Assembly: GCA_944325595.1 (NCBI GenBank)
Contig: CALVAQ010000004.1
Coordinates: 62,001-126,000, forward strand
Source: Candidatus Gastranaerophilales bacterium
Lineage (GTDB): Bacteria; Cyanobacteriota; Vampirovibrionia; Gastranaerophilales; Gastranaerophilaceae
DNA: 64,000 nucleotides
Direction: 5' to 3'
Each line of letters begins with the position of its first letter. Within the stretch, counting starts at the first letter, position 1. The notes below the pieces were generated by a model, which worked only from the letters and a program-made list of their open reading frames with translations, did not search any database and was not told the DNA's origin. This document shows positions 37,347 through 46,981 of this stretch, in pieces. The translations under genes and the position numbers were made by a program.

Positions 37347-38945
37347 ATGTTTAGATTAAGATATCAACAGCAACAAAAGAATAAAGATTTTAAGGTTAAC
37401 AACAACCTGCAAAGGGCAATAGAAAATTGTCAGATTGAGCTTGCAAAAGACCCGACAAATGCAGCACTTCATGTGCGCCTCGGTGATTTGTATATTGAAT
37501 GGCATCTTGATATTCATCAGGCAAGACAGTATATTGACGAAGCCATCACTGAATATCAAAGGGCTCTTGAGTCTTATATAAATTCTGCTGAAATTTATCA
37601 CAAAATAGGCATGGCTTTTTATTACAAAAATGAAATTGACAGAGCCATAAACTATTTTAATCTTGCCGTTGAAAAAGATGCAAAAAATGCTGATTCGTAT
37701 TATATGCTTGCCTGCTGTCATACAAAAAAAGCACATTTCCCCGATGCGATGGATTTTACGCAAAAAGCTATCAAATTGAGACCGTTTGCATCATCAAGGG
37801 CACACTTTTTGAGATATAACCTGTATCGGGTTATGTCCGTAAAAAATTTCAAAACTAAACTTCAAAGACACAAAGAATTTTGGCTGTCTGTTTTGACATT
37901 GCCGTTTGACAAGAATGCAATCAAAGCTGTATGTAAAGTTATCTCGTATTTTCAATTTATGCCAATGCTAATACACGGTTGGATTCTCGTTGCGAGAAAC
38001 GGTATAGACAAGGCTGTTGATTTATACAGAAGTGCGTTGGAAAAGGCTCCGGGATTTTTGCTTTTGTATTGCCTTCTGGGTGATATCTATCGTGCTATGG
38101 GCAGATACGAAGATGCTATTCTTGAATACAAAATGGCGATTATAATGGATAGTCTGAATATTACAGCATACCGCTCTTTGTGTTCTGTATACGAAGAACT
38201 CGGTGATTTGGACAGTGCTATTGATTCATATCAGAAATTGATAGAAATTCAGCCTAATGCTCCTGAATACTACAGCAATCTTGCCAATATTCTTTATTTA
38301 AAAGGTGATGTCAAAGAGGCTATTTCGTATTATCAAAACGCCATAACTCTTAATCCGAGACCGGAATGGACAAGTGTTATTGCTCAGACACTCGGTTATG
38401 TTTTCCAGGAGTCTGAAAAAAATACAGATGCTGCTATCAGTGCATATCAGTCAGCATATCTTCTTACCCCGACTGATATTGATATATTCATAAATCTTGG
38501 CAGTGCTTTTTATGACAAGCAGGAGTACAACAATGCGTTGACCGTGTACAGAAGAGCACTTGAGCTGGATCCGACAAATGCAAAAATTCACTGTAATCTC
38601 GGCTTTTTGCACTGGGGAAAAGGTGATATTGATGAAGCAATCAAAGAATATGAACTTTCAATAAAATACGATTCCACATACGATATAGCATATAACAATC
38701 TGGGTGTAATTTATCTTGATGACTTAGGGCGTGTTCAACAGGCAATCGAGCTTTTTGAAAAAGCAATTCATTACAATCCGAATTATGCTCTTGCTCACTA
38801 CAACCTCGGACGTTCAGTTGCAATAAAAGGCGACAAAGTCGAGGCTGCAAAGCTTTATCAAATTGCGATGGATTTGAACAACATTACGAACGAGCTTGAT
38901 CCTCAGGAGATTACGGATAAAATCCAGGGACTTTTTGACTCATAG
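37347..38945 (+). CDS. TPR-repeat protein, paralog 1
   Basis: 532 residues built of about twelve tetratricopeptide repeats in two blocks, separated by a non-TPR helical segment (about 150-220) with some hydrophobic character. No signal peptide. The C-terminal block (YNNLGVIYLDDLG, then FEKAI and YALAHYNLG) is nearly the same in the TPR gene at 42691, so the two are paralogs with equal architecture. TPR proteins are scaffolds; partner unknown. A thioesterase gene follows 13 bp downstream. Confidence 0.88.
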   Translation: MFRLRYQQQQKNKDFKVNNNLQRAIENCQIELAKDPTNAALHVRLGDLYIEWHLDIHQARQYIDEAITEYQRALESYINSAEIYHKIGMAFYYKNEIDRAINYFNLAVEKDAKNADSYYMLACCHTKKAHFPDAMDFTQKAIKLRPFASSRAHFLRYNLYRVMSVKNFKTKLQRHKEFWLSVLTLPFDKNAIKAVCKVISYFQFMPMLIHGWILVARNGIDKAVDLYRSALEKAPGFLLLYCLLGDIYRAMGRYEDAILEYKMAIIMDSLNITAYRSLCSVYEELGDLDSAIDSYQKLIEIQPNAPEYYSNLANILYLKGDVKEAISYYQNAITLNPRPEWTSVIAQTLGYVFQESEKNTDAAISAYQSAYLLTPTDIDIFINLGSAFYDKQEYNNALTVYRRALELDPTNAKIHCNLGFLHWGKGDIDEAIKEYELSIKYDSTYDIAYNNLGVIYLDDLGRVQQAIELFEKAIHYNPNYALAHYNLGRSVAIKGDKVEAAKLYQIAMDLNNITNELDPQEITDKIQGLFDS

Positions 38946-38958
38946 GGCTTAAATTTTT

Positions 38959-39375
38959 ATGAAACATATTGATGAAATCAGAGTATATTACGCAGATACC
39001 GACTCATACGGTGTTGTATGGCACGGTGCATATTTGAGATGGCTTGAGGCAGGCAGAGTTGAATATACGGAAAAAGTTATGGGCTTAAATCTCAAACAAA
39101 TGCAGGAGGATGGCTGTTTGCTGCCGGTTGTTGAACTTAACTTAAAATACAAACGCTCGGCAAAACTTGACGATTATCTGATTTTGGAAACGGAGATTGA
39201 GCAGCTCAGGCCGAGTGCTATTGTTTTTAAGCAGACACTAAAAGACAAAAATACCGGTGATATTGATATTATCGGTACTGTGACCTGCGTTGCTGTTGAT
39301 ACAAAGGCAAACAAGATGTTCAGACGTCTGCCGGAATTTATTACAAACGCATATAACAAAGCGGAAAATGTTTAA
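38959..39375 (+). CDS. 4HBT-type acyl-CoA thioesterase (YbgC-like)
   Basis: 138 residues, hot-dog fold. The active-site segment YADTDSYGVVWHGAYLRWLE contains the catalytic Asp and the WHG seen in YbgC/4HBT enzymes, which hydrolyse short or medium acyl-CoA. YbgC is often linked to the Tol-Pal system; no tol genes are visible here. Its stop codon is separated by one base from the stop of convergent aroE. Confidence 0.88.
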   Translation: MKHIDEIRVYYADTDSYGVVWHGAYLRWLEAGRVEYTEKVMGLNLKQMQEDGCLLPVVELNLKYKRSAKLDDYLILETEIEQLRPSAIVFKQTLKDKNTGDIDIIGTVTCVAVDTKANKMFRRLPEFITNAYNKAENV

Positions 39376-39376
39376 A

Positions 39377-40228
39377 TTATTCAGCCATTGCTTCCAATAC
39401 AGCAATTTTCATGACTTCGGGTTTCGCTTTGTGTCCCGTCCAGATTTCAAATGCCTTTGCACCCTGATTTACAAACATATCCAATCCTGTGATAGTGTTG
39501 TATCCGTTTTTCTTTGCCATCTTTAGCAGCTCTGTTTTTAATGGATTGTACACAATATCATAAACTGTTGCATTTTCGGGTAAAGTTTTTAGAACACCTT
39601 CATCAATAGGACTCATATCCATTGCTTTGCCCCGCATTCCTATAGGTGTGGAATTTACAAGCATTTTTGAAGATGAGAGGTCTTTGAGATTTTGCATTTG
39701 TTTTAAATTAAAAGTAATTTGAGGAAAGCTGTTTCTCAAGAAATTTACGACATTTTGCGCATTTATTACATTTCTTGCATAAAAGTCTATTTCGCTTACT
39801 TTTATGTTTGCAAATGCTATAGCAGCGGCTCTTGCCGCACCACCTGCACCCAGAATTGAAACAGTTTTTCCCTTCAACTCTTTTTGCAGTTCATCGGGAA
39901 TTGCTGCCTGAAAACCGTATATGTCCGTGTTGTACCCGTAAAAACTTTTGTCTTCAAGTATTTTTACCGTATTGGCACAGCCTGCTATATCTGCGGATTT
40001 GTCAAATTCATCAAGGAACAGCGTAATAGGTACTTTGTTCGGGATTGTTACATTGAAACCGTTGTATCCTTGGGATTTAAGCTGCTTTACCCTCGCAATG
40101 AGGTCTTCGCTCGGGGTCTCGAGTATTTCATAGCTGCCTTCAAGACCGAGTTCTTTAAGCATTGCATTGTGCATTACCGGCGAAAGTGATTGTGAGAGGG
40201 GATAACCGATTACGGCAAATTTATACAT
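39377..40228 (-). CDS. aroE: shikimate dehydrogenase
   Basis: 283 residues, normal length. Reduces 3-dehydroshikimate with NADPH in aromatic amino acid synthesis. Substrate-binding SLSPVMHN, catalytic Lys in NVTIPNK, the second site Asp in GYNTDIYGF, the NADP motif GAGGAARA, and NSTPIGM are all present. The ATG directly follows the topA stop, with its ribosome binding site (gaggagg) inside topA, so it is translated from the topA transcript. Confidence 0.95.
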   Translation of the reverse strand: MYKFAVIGYPLSQSLSPVMHNAMLKELGLEGSYEILETPSEDLIARVKQLKSQGYNGFNVTIPNKVPITLFLDEFDKSADIAGCANTVKILEDKSFYGYNTDIYGFQAAIPDELQKELKGKTVSILGAGGAARAAAIAFANIKVSEIDFYARNVINAQNVVNFLRNSFPQITFNLKQMQNLKDLSSSKMLVNSTPIGMRGKAMDMSPIDEGVLKTLPENATVYDIVYNPLKTELLKMAKKNGYNTITGLDMFVNQGAKAFEIWTGHKAKPEVMKIAVLEAMAE

Positions 40229-42523
40229 CTATTGCTCCTCCTCAAGCGGTTTTGAAAACCCGCATTTGCTATTTGAACAAACGATTTTCGATTCTTTCTT
40301 GGTGATTTTTTTAACCATATATTCGCCGCATTCAGGGCATTTTTCTTTAACGGGTTCGTTCCAGGAGACAAAATCACAGTCAGGATATTTGTTGCAGCCG
40401 TAAAAAATCTTTCCGTATTTTGATTTTCTCTGGATAACTTCGCCTTTACCGCATTTCGGACAGGTCACACCGGTTGTTATAACGAGTCTCTTTCTGTGTT
40501 TGCATTCGTCATTTGTGCATTGAAGATATTTGCCGTACGGACCTACTTTGATAATCATTTCAGAACCGCATTTTTCACATTTTTCATCGCTTTTTTCTTC
40601 AACCTGCGCAGCAGAGCCGTCTTTGTTCAGAGGAAGCATTGTTTTGCATTCAGGATATCCGGAGCAGCCCAAAAACTGAGTTCCGAAACGGCTGGTTCTG
40701 ACTATCATTTTTTTGCCGCATTTTGGGCAGACAACATCGGATTCTATAAGAACTCTCGGCATATTTGTTTTTGCTGAATTTACAGTATCGTTAAACGGGG
40801 TGTAAAAATCTTTTAGTACATCTGTCCAGACGGCTTTTTCTTCAGCAATATCATCAAGCTTTGTTTCCATCTGTGCCGTAAATTCATAGTTCATAATATC
40901 CGTAAAATATTTTACGAGTTCACGGCATAATGTTCTGCCGAGTATTGTCGGAGCAAGAGCTTTTTCTCTTTTTTCAACATATCCTTTTTGCTGAATTTTA
41001 GAAATAATGGGCGCATATGTTGAAGGTCTCCCGATACCGTGCTCTTCAAGTGCTTTGACAAGTGATGCTTCGGTGTATCTTGGCGGCGGCTGTGTAAAAT
41101 GCTGTTTGGGGTCAATTTTTTCAAGTTGTACGGTATCGCCCTGTGCCAAATCCGGAATTTTGCTCTGGTCAACATCTTCTTCACTGTCGTTGTATACTTT
41201 CAAAAATCCGTCAAAGACAACTTTGCTTGTACCCGTCTTAAAAAGGTAATCGCCTGCTTCGATATCAACCGAGGTGTTTTTGATTTTTGCATTTTCCATC
41301 TGGGATGCAATAAATCTGGACCATATCAGTTTGTATAATCTGTACTGCTCCGATGTAAGATATTGTTTTATGCTGTCAGGTGTTCTTTCAATGTAAGAAG
41401 GTCTGATAGCCTCGTGAGCATCCTGTACGTTTTTGCCGCTTTTTGTATAAATATTCGGCTTTTGGGGGTAATAATTTTCTCCAAAGTTTTGGGTGACAAA
41501 CTCTTTTGCTGCAGCCTGTGCATCATCGGAAATTCTTGTTGAATCGGTTCTCATGTATGTGATTAAACCGACAGGTCCGTCAGCGCCGATGTCTATACCT
41601 TCATAGAGTTTTTGTGCAATCTGCATTGTTTTTGAAACACCGTAGCCGAGTTTTGAGCTTGCTTCTCTTTGCAAGGTTGATGTAATAAATGGTGCTGCAG
41701 GTTTTCTTTGGGTGTCTCTGTAGGTTACTTTTGAAACCTTATATTCAAGACCTTTTTTTGTCAGTTCTGCAACAATTTTGTCAGCTTCTTCTTTGGTTTT
41801 TATATCTATTTTTTTGTCTTTGTATTTTGTGAGTTCGGCAGCAAACGGAAGCTTTCCTTTCAAAAGGCTTGCACTGATTGTCCAGTATTCAACCGGTGTG
41901 AAAGCATCTATTTCGTCTTCTCTTTCACAAATCATACGAAGAGCAACACTCTGGACCCGTCCTGCAGAAAGCCTGTAGTTTCTCATTTTTTCCCACAGAA
42001 CAGGACTGATTTTGTAGCCTACAAGTCTGTCAAGAATTTGTCTTGTCTGCTGGGCTTTGACTCTGTCCATATCAATTGCACGTGAATGTTCAACGGCATT
42101 TTTTATTGCTTTCGGGGTAATTTCGTTGAATTCTATTCTGTAAATCTTGCTGTCAGGTACATCCAAAACCTGTCTGACGTGCCAGGCAATAGCCTCTCCT
42201 TCACGGTCAGGGTCGGATGCAAGATATACTTTGTCGGATTTTTTTGCCAGTTCGTTAAGCTTGCTTACAACAGCTTTTTTTTCAGGTATAACGATGAATG
42301 ACGGTTCAAAGTTGTTTGCAACATCAAAGCCGAGAACTTTTGGCGGAAAGTCTCTGATATGTCCGTAACTGGCTTCTATCTGGTAGGAGTCTCCAAGGAT
42401 TTTTTTTATCGTTTTGGATTTTGCGGGAGACTCAACAATAACCAGCGCTTTACCTTTTTTGGATTTAGCCGGTTTTTTCGTCTGTTTTTCTGTGTCTGTA
42501 TTTTTTGTCTTTGTTTTTACCAT
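40229..42523 (-). CDS. topA: DNA topoisomerase I
   Basis: 764 residues. It relaxes negative supercoils, opposing gyrase. TOPRIM (ALVIVESPAKSKTI), the catalytic Tyr in LITYMRTDSTRIS, and four C-terminal zinc ribbons (CPKC, CEKC, CPKC and CPEC, each with a second Cys pair). The N-terminal 25 residues before TOPRIM are Lys/Thr-rich. ATG 42523 is preferred over the TTG at 42592 because that TTG belongs to the -35 box of a good promoter. There is no clear ribosome binding site. Confidence 0.95.
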   Translation of the reverse strand: MVKTKTKNTDTEKQTKKPAKSKKGKALVIVESPAKSKTIKKILGDSYQIEASYGHIRDFPPKVLGFDVANNFEPSFIVIPEKKAVVSKLNELAKKSDKVYLASDPDREGEAIAWHVRQVLDVPDSKIYRIEFNEITPKAIKNAVEHSRAIDMDRVKAQQTRQILDRLVGYKISPVLWEKMRNYRLSAGRVQSVALRMICEREDEIDAFTPVEYWTISASLLKGKLPFAAELTKYKDKKIDIKTKEEADKIVAELTKKGLEYKVSKVTYRDTQRKPAAPFITSTLQREASSKLGYGVSKTMQIAQKLYEGIDIGADGPVGLITYMRTDSTRISDDAQAAAKEFVTQNFGENYYPQKPNIYTKSGKNVQDAHEAIRPSYIERTPDSIKQYLTSEQYRLYKLIWSRFIASQMENAKIKNTSVDIEAGDYLFKTGTSKVVFDGFLKVYNDSEEDVDQSKIPDLAQGDTVQLEKIDPKQHFTQPPPRYTEASLVKALEEHGIGRPSTYAPIISKIQQKGYVEKREKALAPTILGRTLCRELVKYFTDIMNYEFTAQMETKLDDIAEEKAVWTDVLKDFYTPFNDTVNSAKTNMPRVLIESDVVCPKCGKKMIVRTSRFGTQFLGCSGYPECKTMLPLNKDGSAAQVEEKSDEKCEKCGSEMIIKVGPYGKYLQCTNDECKHRKRLVITTGVTCPKCGKGEVIQRKSKYGKIFYGCNKYPDCDFVSWNEPVKEKCPECGEYMVKKITKKESKIVCSNSKCGFSKPLEEEQ

Positions 42524-42563
42524 ATTCTGAATTTTGGTTTCGTCTAATCCGACAAGCCTAGAT

Positions 42564-42592
42564 ATAATAACATTCTCAAAATTTTTACGCAA
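42564..42592 (-). promoter_or_regulatory. promoter of topA-aroE
   Basis: Minus strand: TTGCGT (42587-42592), 17-bp spacer ending TGt, TATTAT (42564-42569). It gives a leader of about 34 bases to the ATG at 42523 and settles the choice of start codon. Confidence 0.65.
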
Positions 42593-42690
42593 ATATTAAA
42601 AAATTGGTATATGTGGATGATTTCTTTGTAATTTACTGAATTTTTTAATCCTGCTGCCGATTGATATATAGACATGAGACTGAGGTAGGC

Positions 42691-44370
42691 ATGCTAGAGC
42701 AACAAAATATGATGAATAATATAGAAAATGAGTCTGCAGAAGTTGAGGAAGGAAAACATTCTGTATACAGCACTCTCGAAAAAGCAAGAATTTTTCATGA
42801 AAAATATTTGCTGAGATGCAACAGTTCTGATTTAGAGTCCGCTGTCGCTTATTATATTCAGGCAATAAAAGAAGACCCTAAAGTGCCGGAAACTTATTAC
42901 AGACTTGCCAGTTTGATGTATGAAAACGGGCAGATTTCTTTGGATTCCGCTATTGAACAGTGCAAAGTCGCTGTCAATATTGACCCTGAAAATCCGAATG
43001 CTCATTTATATACGGGGTATTTTTTAAAGCTTGCCAGAGATTTTGAAGAAGCGGAAAAAGAATTTAAAGATGCAATAAATATCAATCCTATCAATTCTGC
43101 ACGTCCCCGTTTGATTTTAGCCTCGTTGCTTTATGAAAAAATAAACAAAGTAAAACCGTCTCTTGTTGACTTTTTGCGTATGGTCTATTATGCATGCTCA
43201 GGCTGCCTTTCTGTCTTGTGGGATTTTGCTTCACTCAAAATGATGTACAAAAATATCTCTGATGATGCAATGGTCTTTTTGTATAAATCATACGGCGGTT
43301 TTTTGGAAAAAATAAAAAACAGCTCTCTTGCCGTTGCCACATACGATGCAGCTGCCGAAAATACAGGAAGAGATGAATTCTTTTACAACAAAATCGGTGA
43401 TATATGCATAAAAGAACATGCTCCCGAATTTGCACTTGAAGCATACAAAAAAGTTCTTGAGTCAAATCCGTATGACAGAACTGCTTTGATTAAACTTGCA
43501 ACGATTCTTCAAACTCATTTTCCCGAAAATGTAGACGATGCAATTGACTGCTATACAAAGCTGTTGGAAATTGAGCCGGATAACGACAAAATTTATTATG
43601 AACTCGGGCATCTTTATCTTTTAAAAAATGACAATCTGCCTGCGGTGAATGCTTTTTCAATGGCGTTAGAAAAAGATGAAGAAAATCCGTTTTACCACAA
43701 TAGTCTTGCTTTTGCTCTTGTTCAGCTTGAGCAGTATGATGAAGCAATAGAGCACTATCAAAAGGCGATAAACATAAATCCCGATCCTTATTGGACTTCT
43801 ATTGTGTGTCAGGCCCTGGGTTCTGTTTATCTTGAGATAAAACAAAATTATGAGGCTGCTATTGTTTTGTATCAAACAGCTGCTGTTTTAAATCCGGAGT
43901 CGGAAGAGAGCCAGATTGCCATCGGCGATACATATTTTTCAATAGACGAATTTGATAATGCAATAAAAGCATATTGTGATGCAATAAAAATAAACCCTGA
44001 AAACGCAAAAGCTTATTGCAAATGCGGAATGGCGCTGTGGGAAAAAGATTATACAGAAGAAGCAATCGTTGCTTATCACAAAGCTATTGCGCTGAATCCG
44101 GAGTATTCTATCGCATACAACAATCTCGGAGTGATTTATCTTGACGATATCGGCAATGTAAATGAGTCTATTGAACTCTTTACAAAAGCGATTGAATCAA
44201 ATGAAGAATACGCTCTTGCTTATTTTAACCTGGCAAGAGCCTATGCAATGCTCGGACAGAATACAAAAGCTGCCGGATATTTTCAGAAGTCTCTTGATTT
44301 GAATGAATTTACCGGTGAGCTTGACGAAGAAGATATCAGATACAGACTTCACAAATTATTTGAAGTGTAA
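42691..44370 (+). CDS. TPR-repeat protein, paralog 2
   Basis: 559 residues with about twelve TPR units in two blocks around a central segment (about 155-210) containing Cys and Trp residues (YYACSGCLSVLW). Paralog of the TPR gene at 37347: same length, same two-block layout, and matching last repeats (YNNLGVIYLDDIG, LFTKAI, YALAYFNLA, then a helix ending in a short LHKLFEV tail). ATG 42691 is preceded by gaggt; an in-frame TTG 30 bases upstream has none. A further unknown gene follows 76 bp downstream. Confidence 0.88.
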   Translation: MLEQQNMMNNIENESAEVEEGKHSVYSTLEKARIFHEKYLLRCNSSDLESAVAYYIQAIKEDPKVPETYYRLASLMYENGQISLDSAIEQCKVAVNIDPENPNAHLYTGYFLKLARDFEEAEKEFKDAININPINSARPRLILASLLYEKINKVKPSLVDFLRMVYYACSGCLSVLWDFASLKMMYKNISDDAMVFLYKSYGGFLEKIKNSSLAVATYDAAAENTGRDEFFYNKIGDICIKEHAPEFALEAYKKVLESNPYDRTALIKLATILQTHFPENVDDAIDCYTKLLEIEPDNDKIYYELGHLYLLKNDNLPAVNAFSMALEKDEENPFYHNSLAFALVQLEQYDEAIEHYQKAININPDPYWTSIVCQALGSVYLEIKQNYEAAIVLYQTAAVLNPESEESQIAIGDTYFSIDEFDNAIKAYCDAIKINPENAKAYCKCGMALWEKDYTEEAIVAYHKAIALNPEYSIAYNNLGVIYLDDIGNVNESIELFTKAIESNEEYALAYFNLARAYAMLGQNTKAAGYFQKSLDLNEFTGELDEEDIRYRLHKLFEV

Positions 44371-44389
44371 TTCATATATCTTAATAGTT

Positions 44390-44418
44390 TTGTGTTTTTT
44401 GTAAAAATCGCATAGAAT
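44390..44418 (+). promoter_or_regulatory. possible promoter before the 218-residue gene
   Basis: TTGTGT (44390-44395), 17-bp spacer, TAGAAT (44413-44418). Confidence 0.45.
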
Positions 44419-44446
44419 CTGAATAGGTAATAACGGGGACAAAGTG

Positions 44447-45103
44447 ATGAGTGTCGTATCGAAAATTCGTAGGTTTGTTATGGGCGAACTTGCAAATTCC
44501 GGTTTGCTTGATATTTACGTCACTTATTGGCTCGAACTTGAAAATTCTTTTCTTGATGCAGCGGAGAGAGTTAATGAAAATCTTTTGGAAAAATTTATTG
44601 TCGATTATTTAACTATTCAAAACAACGGAATTATCCCCAAAAAAGAACAGCTTTTTATGAACTTTGTTGATTTTTACCGCAAGGCTTCAAGATTTCAAAA
44701 AAAAGAGATTATCATCAAAAATATTTTCAGGTATTCTGTGTACTATCTGAAAATATTTTTTGCTACGCTCGCCGATGATGATATCAGATTGAAAATCAAA
44801 AAAATCAATGCTTATAACGCAAAAGATGCATATCCGTTCTTGATGGAAGTCTTTGAGGATTATGAGTTTGCTCATATTAACCGTGCAATGCTTCTTGAAA
44901 TTTTGGATACGGTAATAGGCTTTATAGAAGAAAGAAATTCCAAAAAACCGTCACAGATTGCTCTTTCGTTTGCCGGTTTGAGTACTGAGATTAACAAAAT
45001 GCTCATTTTAAAAGACTATACCCCGCATTTTGTTGTTGATGATTCAAATTCTAAAAACAGAGATACCATCAATTCCGTTTATTTCAAAAATCGTCCGGCA
45101 TAG
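44447..45103 (+). CDS. 218-residue helical protein of unknown function
   Basis: Not recognised. Almost entirely helical and charged; no signal peptide or membrane helix. The segment YPFLMEVFEDYEFAHINRA, followed by a leucine-rich helix (MLLEILDTVIGFIEERN), loosely resembles the helical region of DUF262/GmrSD-type proteins ('yP.l....y....i....l..iL..i..yi..R'), but their N-terminal DGQQR nuclease motif is absent, so this is at most a distant or partial relative. ATG 44447 with gggg 9 bases upstream is taken rather than the GTG one codon before. Confidence 0.7.
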   Translation: MSVVSKIRRFVMGELANSGLLDIYVTYWLELENSFLDAAERVNENLLEKFIVDYLTIQNNGIIPKKEQLFMNFVDFYRKASRFQKKEIIIKNIFRYSVYYLKIFFATLADDDIRLKIKKINAYNAKDAYPFLMEVFEDYEFAHINRAMLLEILDTVIGFIEERNSKKPSQIALSFAGLSTEINKMLILKDYTPHFVVDDSNSKNRDTINSVYFKNRPA

Positions 45104-45144
45104 GATATAAGGCTTTTTTAATTAATTAGTTTGCCTGCATATGT

Positions 45145-46602
45145 TTAATGGAAACTGTAGATTTTCTTTTTGCCGTGACGTCTGTATGGGCCGGTCATAA
45201 GAGTATCTTGTTCTTCTGCAAGATGTTTTTGCTGCTCAATGTAGTCCTCAAGTTTCAGCGCTCTGTTTTGTTTTGCCTGCTGCAGGTCTAACTTGCTTGT
45301 ATCTATGACAATAAGACCTTCTGATTCTTCTCCGAGCGGCATTTTTATATCATTTGGCCAGGTATCATAGTCATTGAGTGTACCTTCGTTTATATAGTCA
45401 CAAATTTCGTCAATCTGGCGCTGCGTATTTTGAGGCATTTTGGGATGTTTTTCAATAAATTCATCATACTTTTGAGTCATTCTTTCATGGTTGCATTTGC
45501 CGCAAAGATAAATATAATTCTTTTTGTCGCTTTGCCCGTTGTCTCCTCTTCTGTGATGGGGCTTTACATGCTCTTTTGTGTTTCTCAAACGTTTTATCAG
45601 TACTTCAACAAAATTGTTCGACCCTCTGGGGGCATATTTAACAATAAAAGCATTTGCATCGTTTTTTGAATCCGGCAGAGTTTCGAGCTTTTTCATAATC
45701 AAATCCGCAATTTCTCTGTCTGTCGGAGTTTCAAACGGCATAGGCTCCAGTGCTTTTGAGAATAAATCTATTACACGCTGTCTTTTGTGCAGAATATCTG
45801 AGCTTTCGTGATTAAAAATGTCGTAGGCCTGTTTATATGCATTTTTTACTCTTTTTGCATATTGAGGACTCAATTGCTGCATTAACGGCGTAATTTTATT
45901 TAGTTTTGCATTCTGTTTTTCTTGCAGCCTTTTCAGATATTGTGCCCGGATTGCCGGTTTTGTGAATATATTTGAGATTGTCTCGGATGGATAAATCTTT
46001 GCATATCTCTTCAATTCCTGAAAAACGGTCTCCTCTGTACCCTGAAAATCAGGATGAAGTTTTTCAATCTCTCCTACAATATAATTAATACAGTGTGATA
46101 TATTTCTGCATCTTTCTCTTAGTTCGTTCAGTGCTTTTGTCTGCTCTTTTGGGTTATTCCGTCTGTAATTATTGACTTTTTCAGTTTGCATGAGCTCTTC
46201 CATATTCAAATTTTTGTTTTTGTTTGCTTCATTTTTTATGAAAGAATAAGCCCTTTGCATAAAGGTTGACTGTTCTTTTAATCTGAAGTTCTGTTCGTGT
46301 TTTATTTTTTCAAGTGCAATATGCGCAGGATAGTATATTTTTTTATCCATAAACTTTTGAACAATTGAGCTTTTTAACATAAGGCTGCTGCAGCATGCGC
46401 AATGTAAATCGAGTTCTCTCGGGTCATGAATAAACGGCGAGCGAAGCAGAGATACTGCCCGCTTAAAAGAAACCGTATCAGCTGCGGGCTGTGAATGAAG
46501 CTTTATGTCAGGAGAAATATATTTGTTCTTTTCAAGATTTTTTGTTTCTCCCTCCGGAGCTCTTTTATAAAACTGTATTAAATTTATCGGTGCTATTTTC
46601 AT
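45145..46602 (-). CDS. FKG-tagged HNH-nuclease-like protein 1
   Basis: 485 residues. Starts MKIAPIN; SFK at 45-47. A Cys knuckle C68-x2-C71 (CACC) follows. After about 270 mostly helical, Lys/Glu-rich residues comes an HNH-like core: EHVKPHHR (catalytic-type His345), Asn362, then CGKCN (367-371). HNH nucleases have the order CxxC, (D/E)H, N, CxxC, so this reads as an HNH domain whose first Cys pair is separated by a large helical insertion. The next gene downstream in transcription order is spaced; its paralog lies at 46982. No signal peptide. DNA or RNA cleavage is inferred, not shown. Confidence 0.75.
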   Translation of the reverse strand: MKIAPINLIQFYKRAPEGETKNLEKNKYISPDIKLHSQPAADTVSFKRAVSLLRSPFIHDPRELDLHCACCSSLMLKSSIVQKFMDKKIYYPAHIALEKIKHEQNFRLKEQSTFMQRAYSFIKNEANKNKNLNMEELMQTEKVNNYRRNNPKEQTKALNELRERCRNISHCINYIVGEIEKLHPDFQGTEETVFQELKRYAKIYPSETISNIFTKPAIRAQYLKRLQEKQNAKLNKITPLMQQLSPQYAKRVKNAYKQAYDIFNHESSDILHKRQRVIDLFSKALEPMPFETPTDREIADLIMKKLETLPDSKNDANAFIVKYAPRGSNNFVEVLIKRLRNTKEHVKPHHRRGDNGQSDKKNYIYLCGKCNHERMTQKYDEFIEKHPKMPQNTQRQIDEICDYINEGTLNDYDTWPNDIKMPLGEESEGLIVIDTSKLDLQQAKQNRALKLEDYIEQQKHLAEEQDTLMTGPYRRHGKKKIYSFH

Positions 46603-46652
46603 AATATTCTAACTTTCAATAATTATAAAATTTGCTGTTTTGTAAAGCATTG

Positions 46653-46877
46653 TTAATAAAAAAGGACACCTGAGCGGTATCCTTTTTTGAACAATCTATA
46701 AAATACTGTATTCTGTACATATTGCGCAGTTTTGAAGACAGTACTCTCTGCATAATTTGCAGCTTTTACTAACGGCACTGCCGGATTGTACTTTTGAGGC
46801 AGACAAAATACAGGATGATTGTCTTTTGAACAATCTCTTTTTATCCCCATTAGTATCTGTGTGACTTCTTTTCTCAT
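46653..46877 (-). CDS. 74-residue putative small protein
   Basis: Not recognised. Lies between the two HNH-like genes on the same strand. Sequence is mixed: MRKEVTQILMGIKRDC, a Pro-rich CLPQKYNPAVPLVK, then an amphipathic helix and a basic end. No clear ribosome binding site. Its last codons coincide with a strong terminator hairpin, as also seen for the ROK gene. Could be a real small gene or a chance ORF. Confidence 0.4.
   Translation of the reverse strand: MRKEVTQILMGIKRDCSKDNHPVFCLPQKYNPAVPLVKAANYAESTVFKTAQYVQNTVFYRLFKKGYRSGVLFY
46658..46688 (-). terminator. terminator between the two HNH-like genes
   Basis: Arms aaaaaaggacacc and ggtatcctttttt (one mismatch) with a 5-base loop; symmetric A- and T-runs. 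It would end the transcript of the upstream HNH-like paralog (46982-48397). Confidence 0.8.
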
Positions 46878-46981
46878 TGTATAAATGTATTTAAAAATCC
46901 CCGACTTTACTTACCGGTAAAGTATAGTTTTATTATATCTTTTATTTTCAAAAGAAAAATATAATTTTACAATTTTGTTAC

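Noticed and set aside
42524-42592. N-terminal extension of topA to a TTG at 42592
   Set aside because: The TTG is part of a -35 box with a matching extended -10; the extension has no family homology.
44447-45103. Calling the 218-residue gene a DUF262/GmrSD restriction protein
   Set aside because: Only a loose helical pattern is similar; the nuclease motif and the C-terminal HNH domain are missing.
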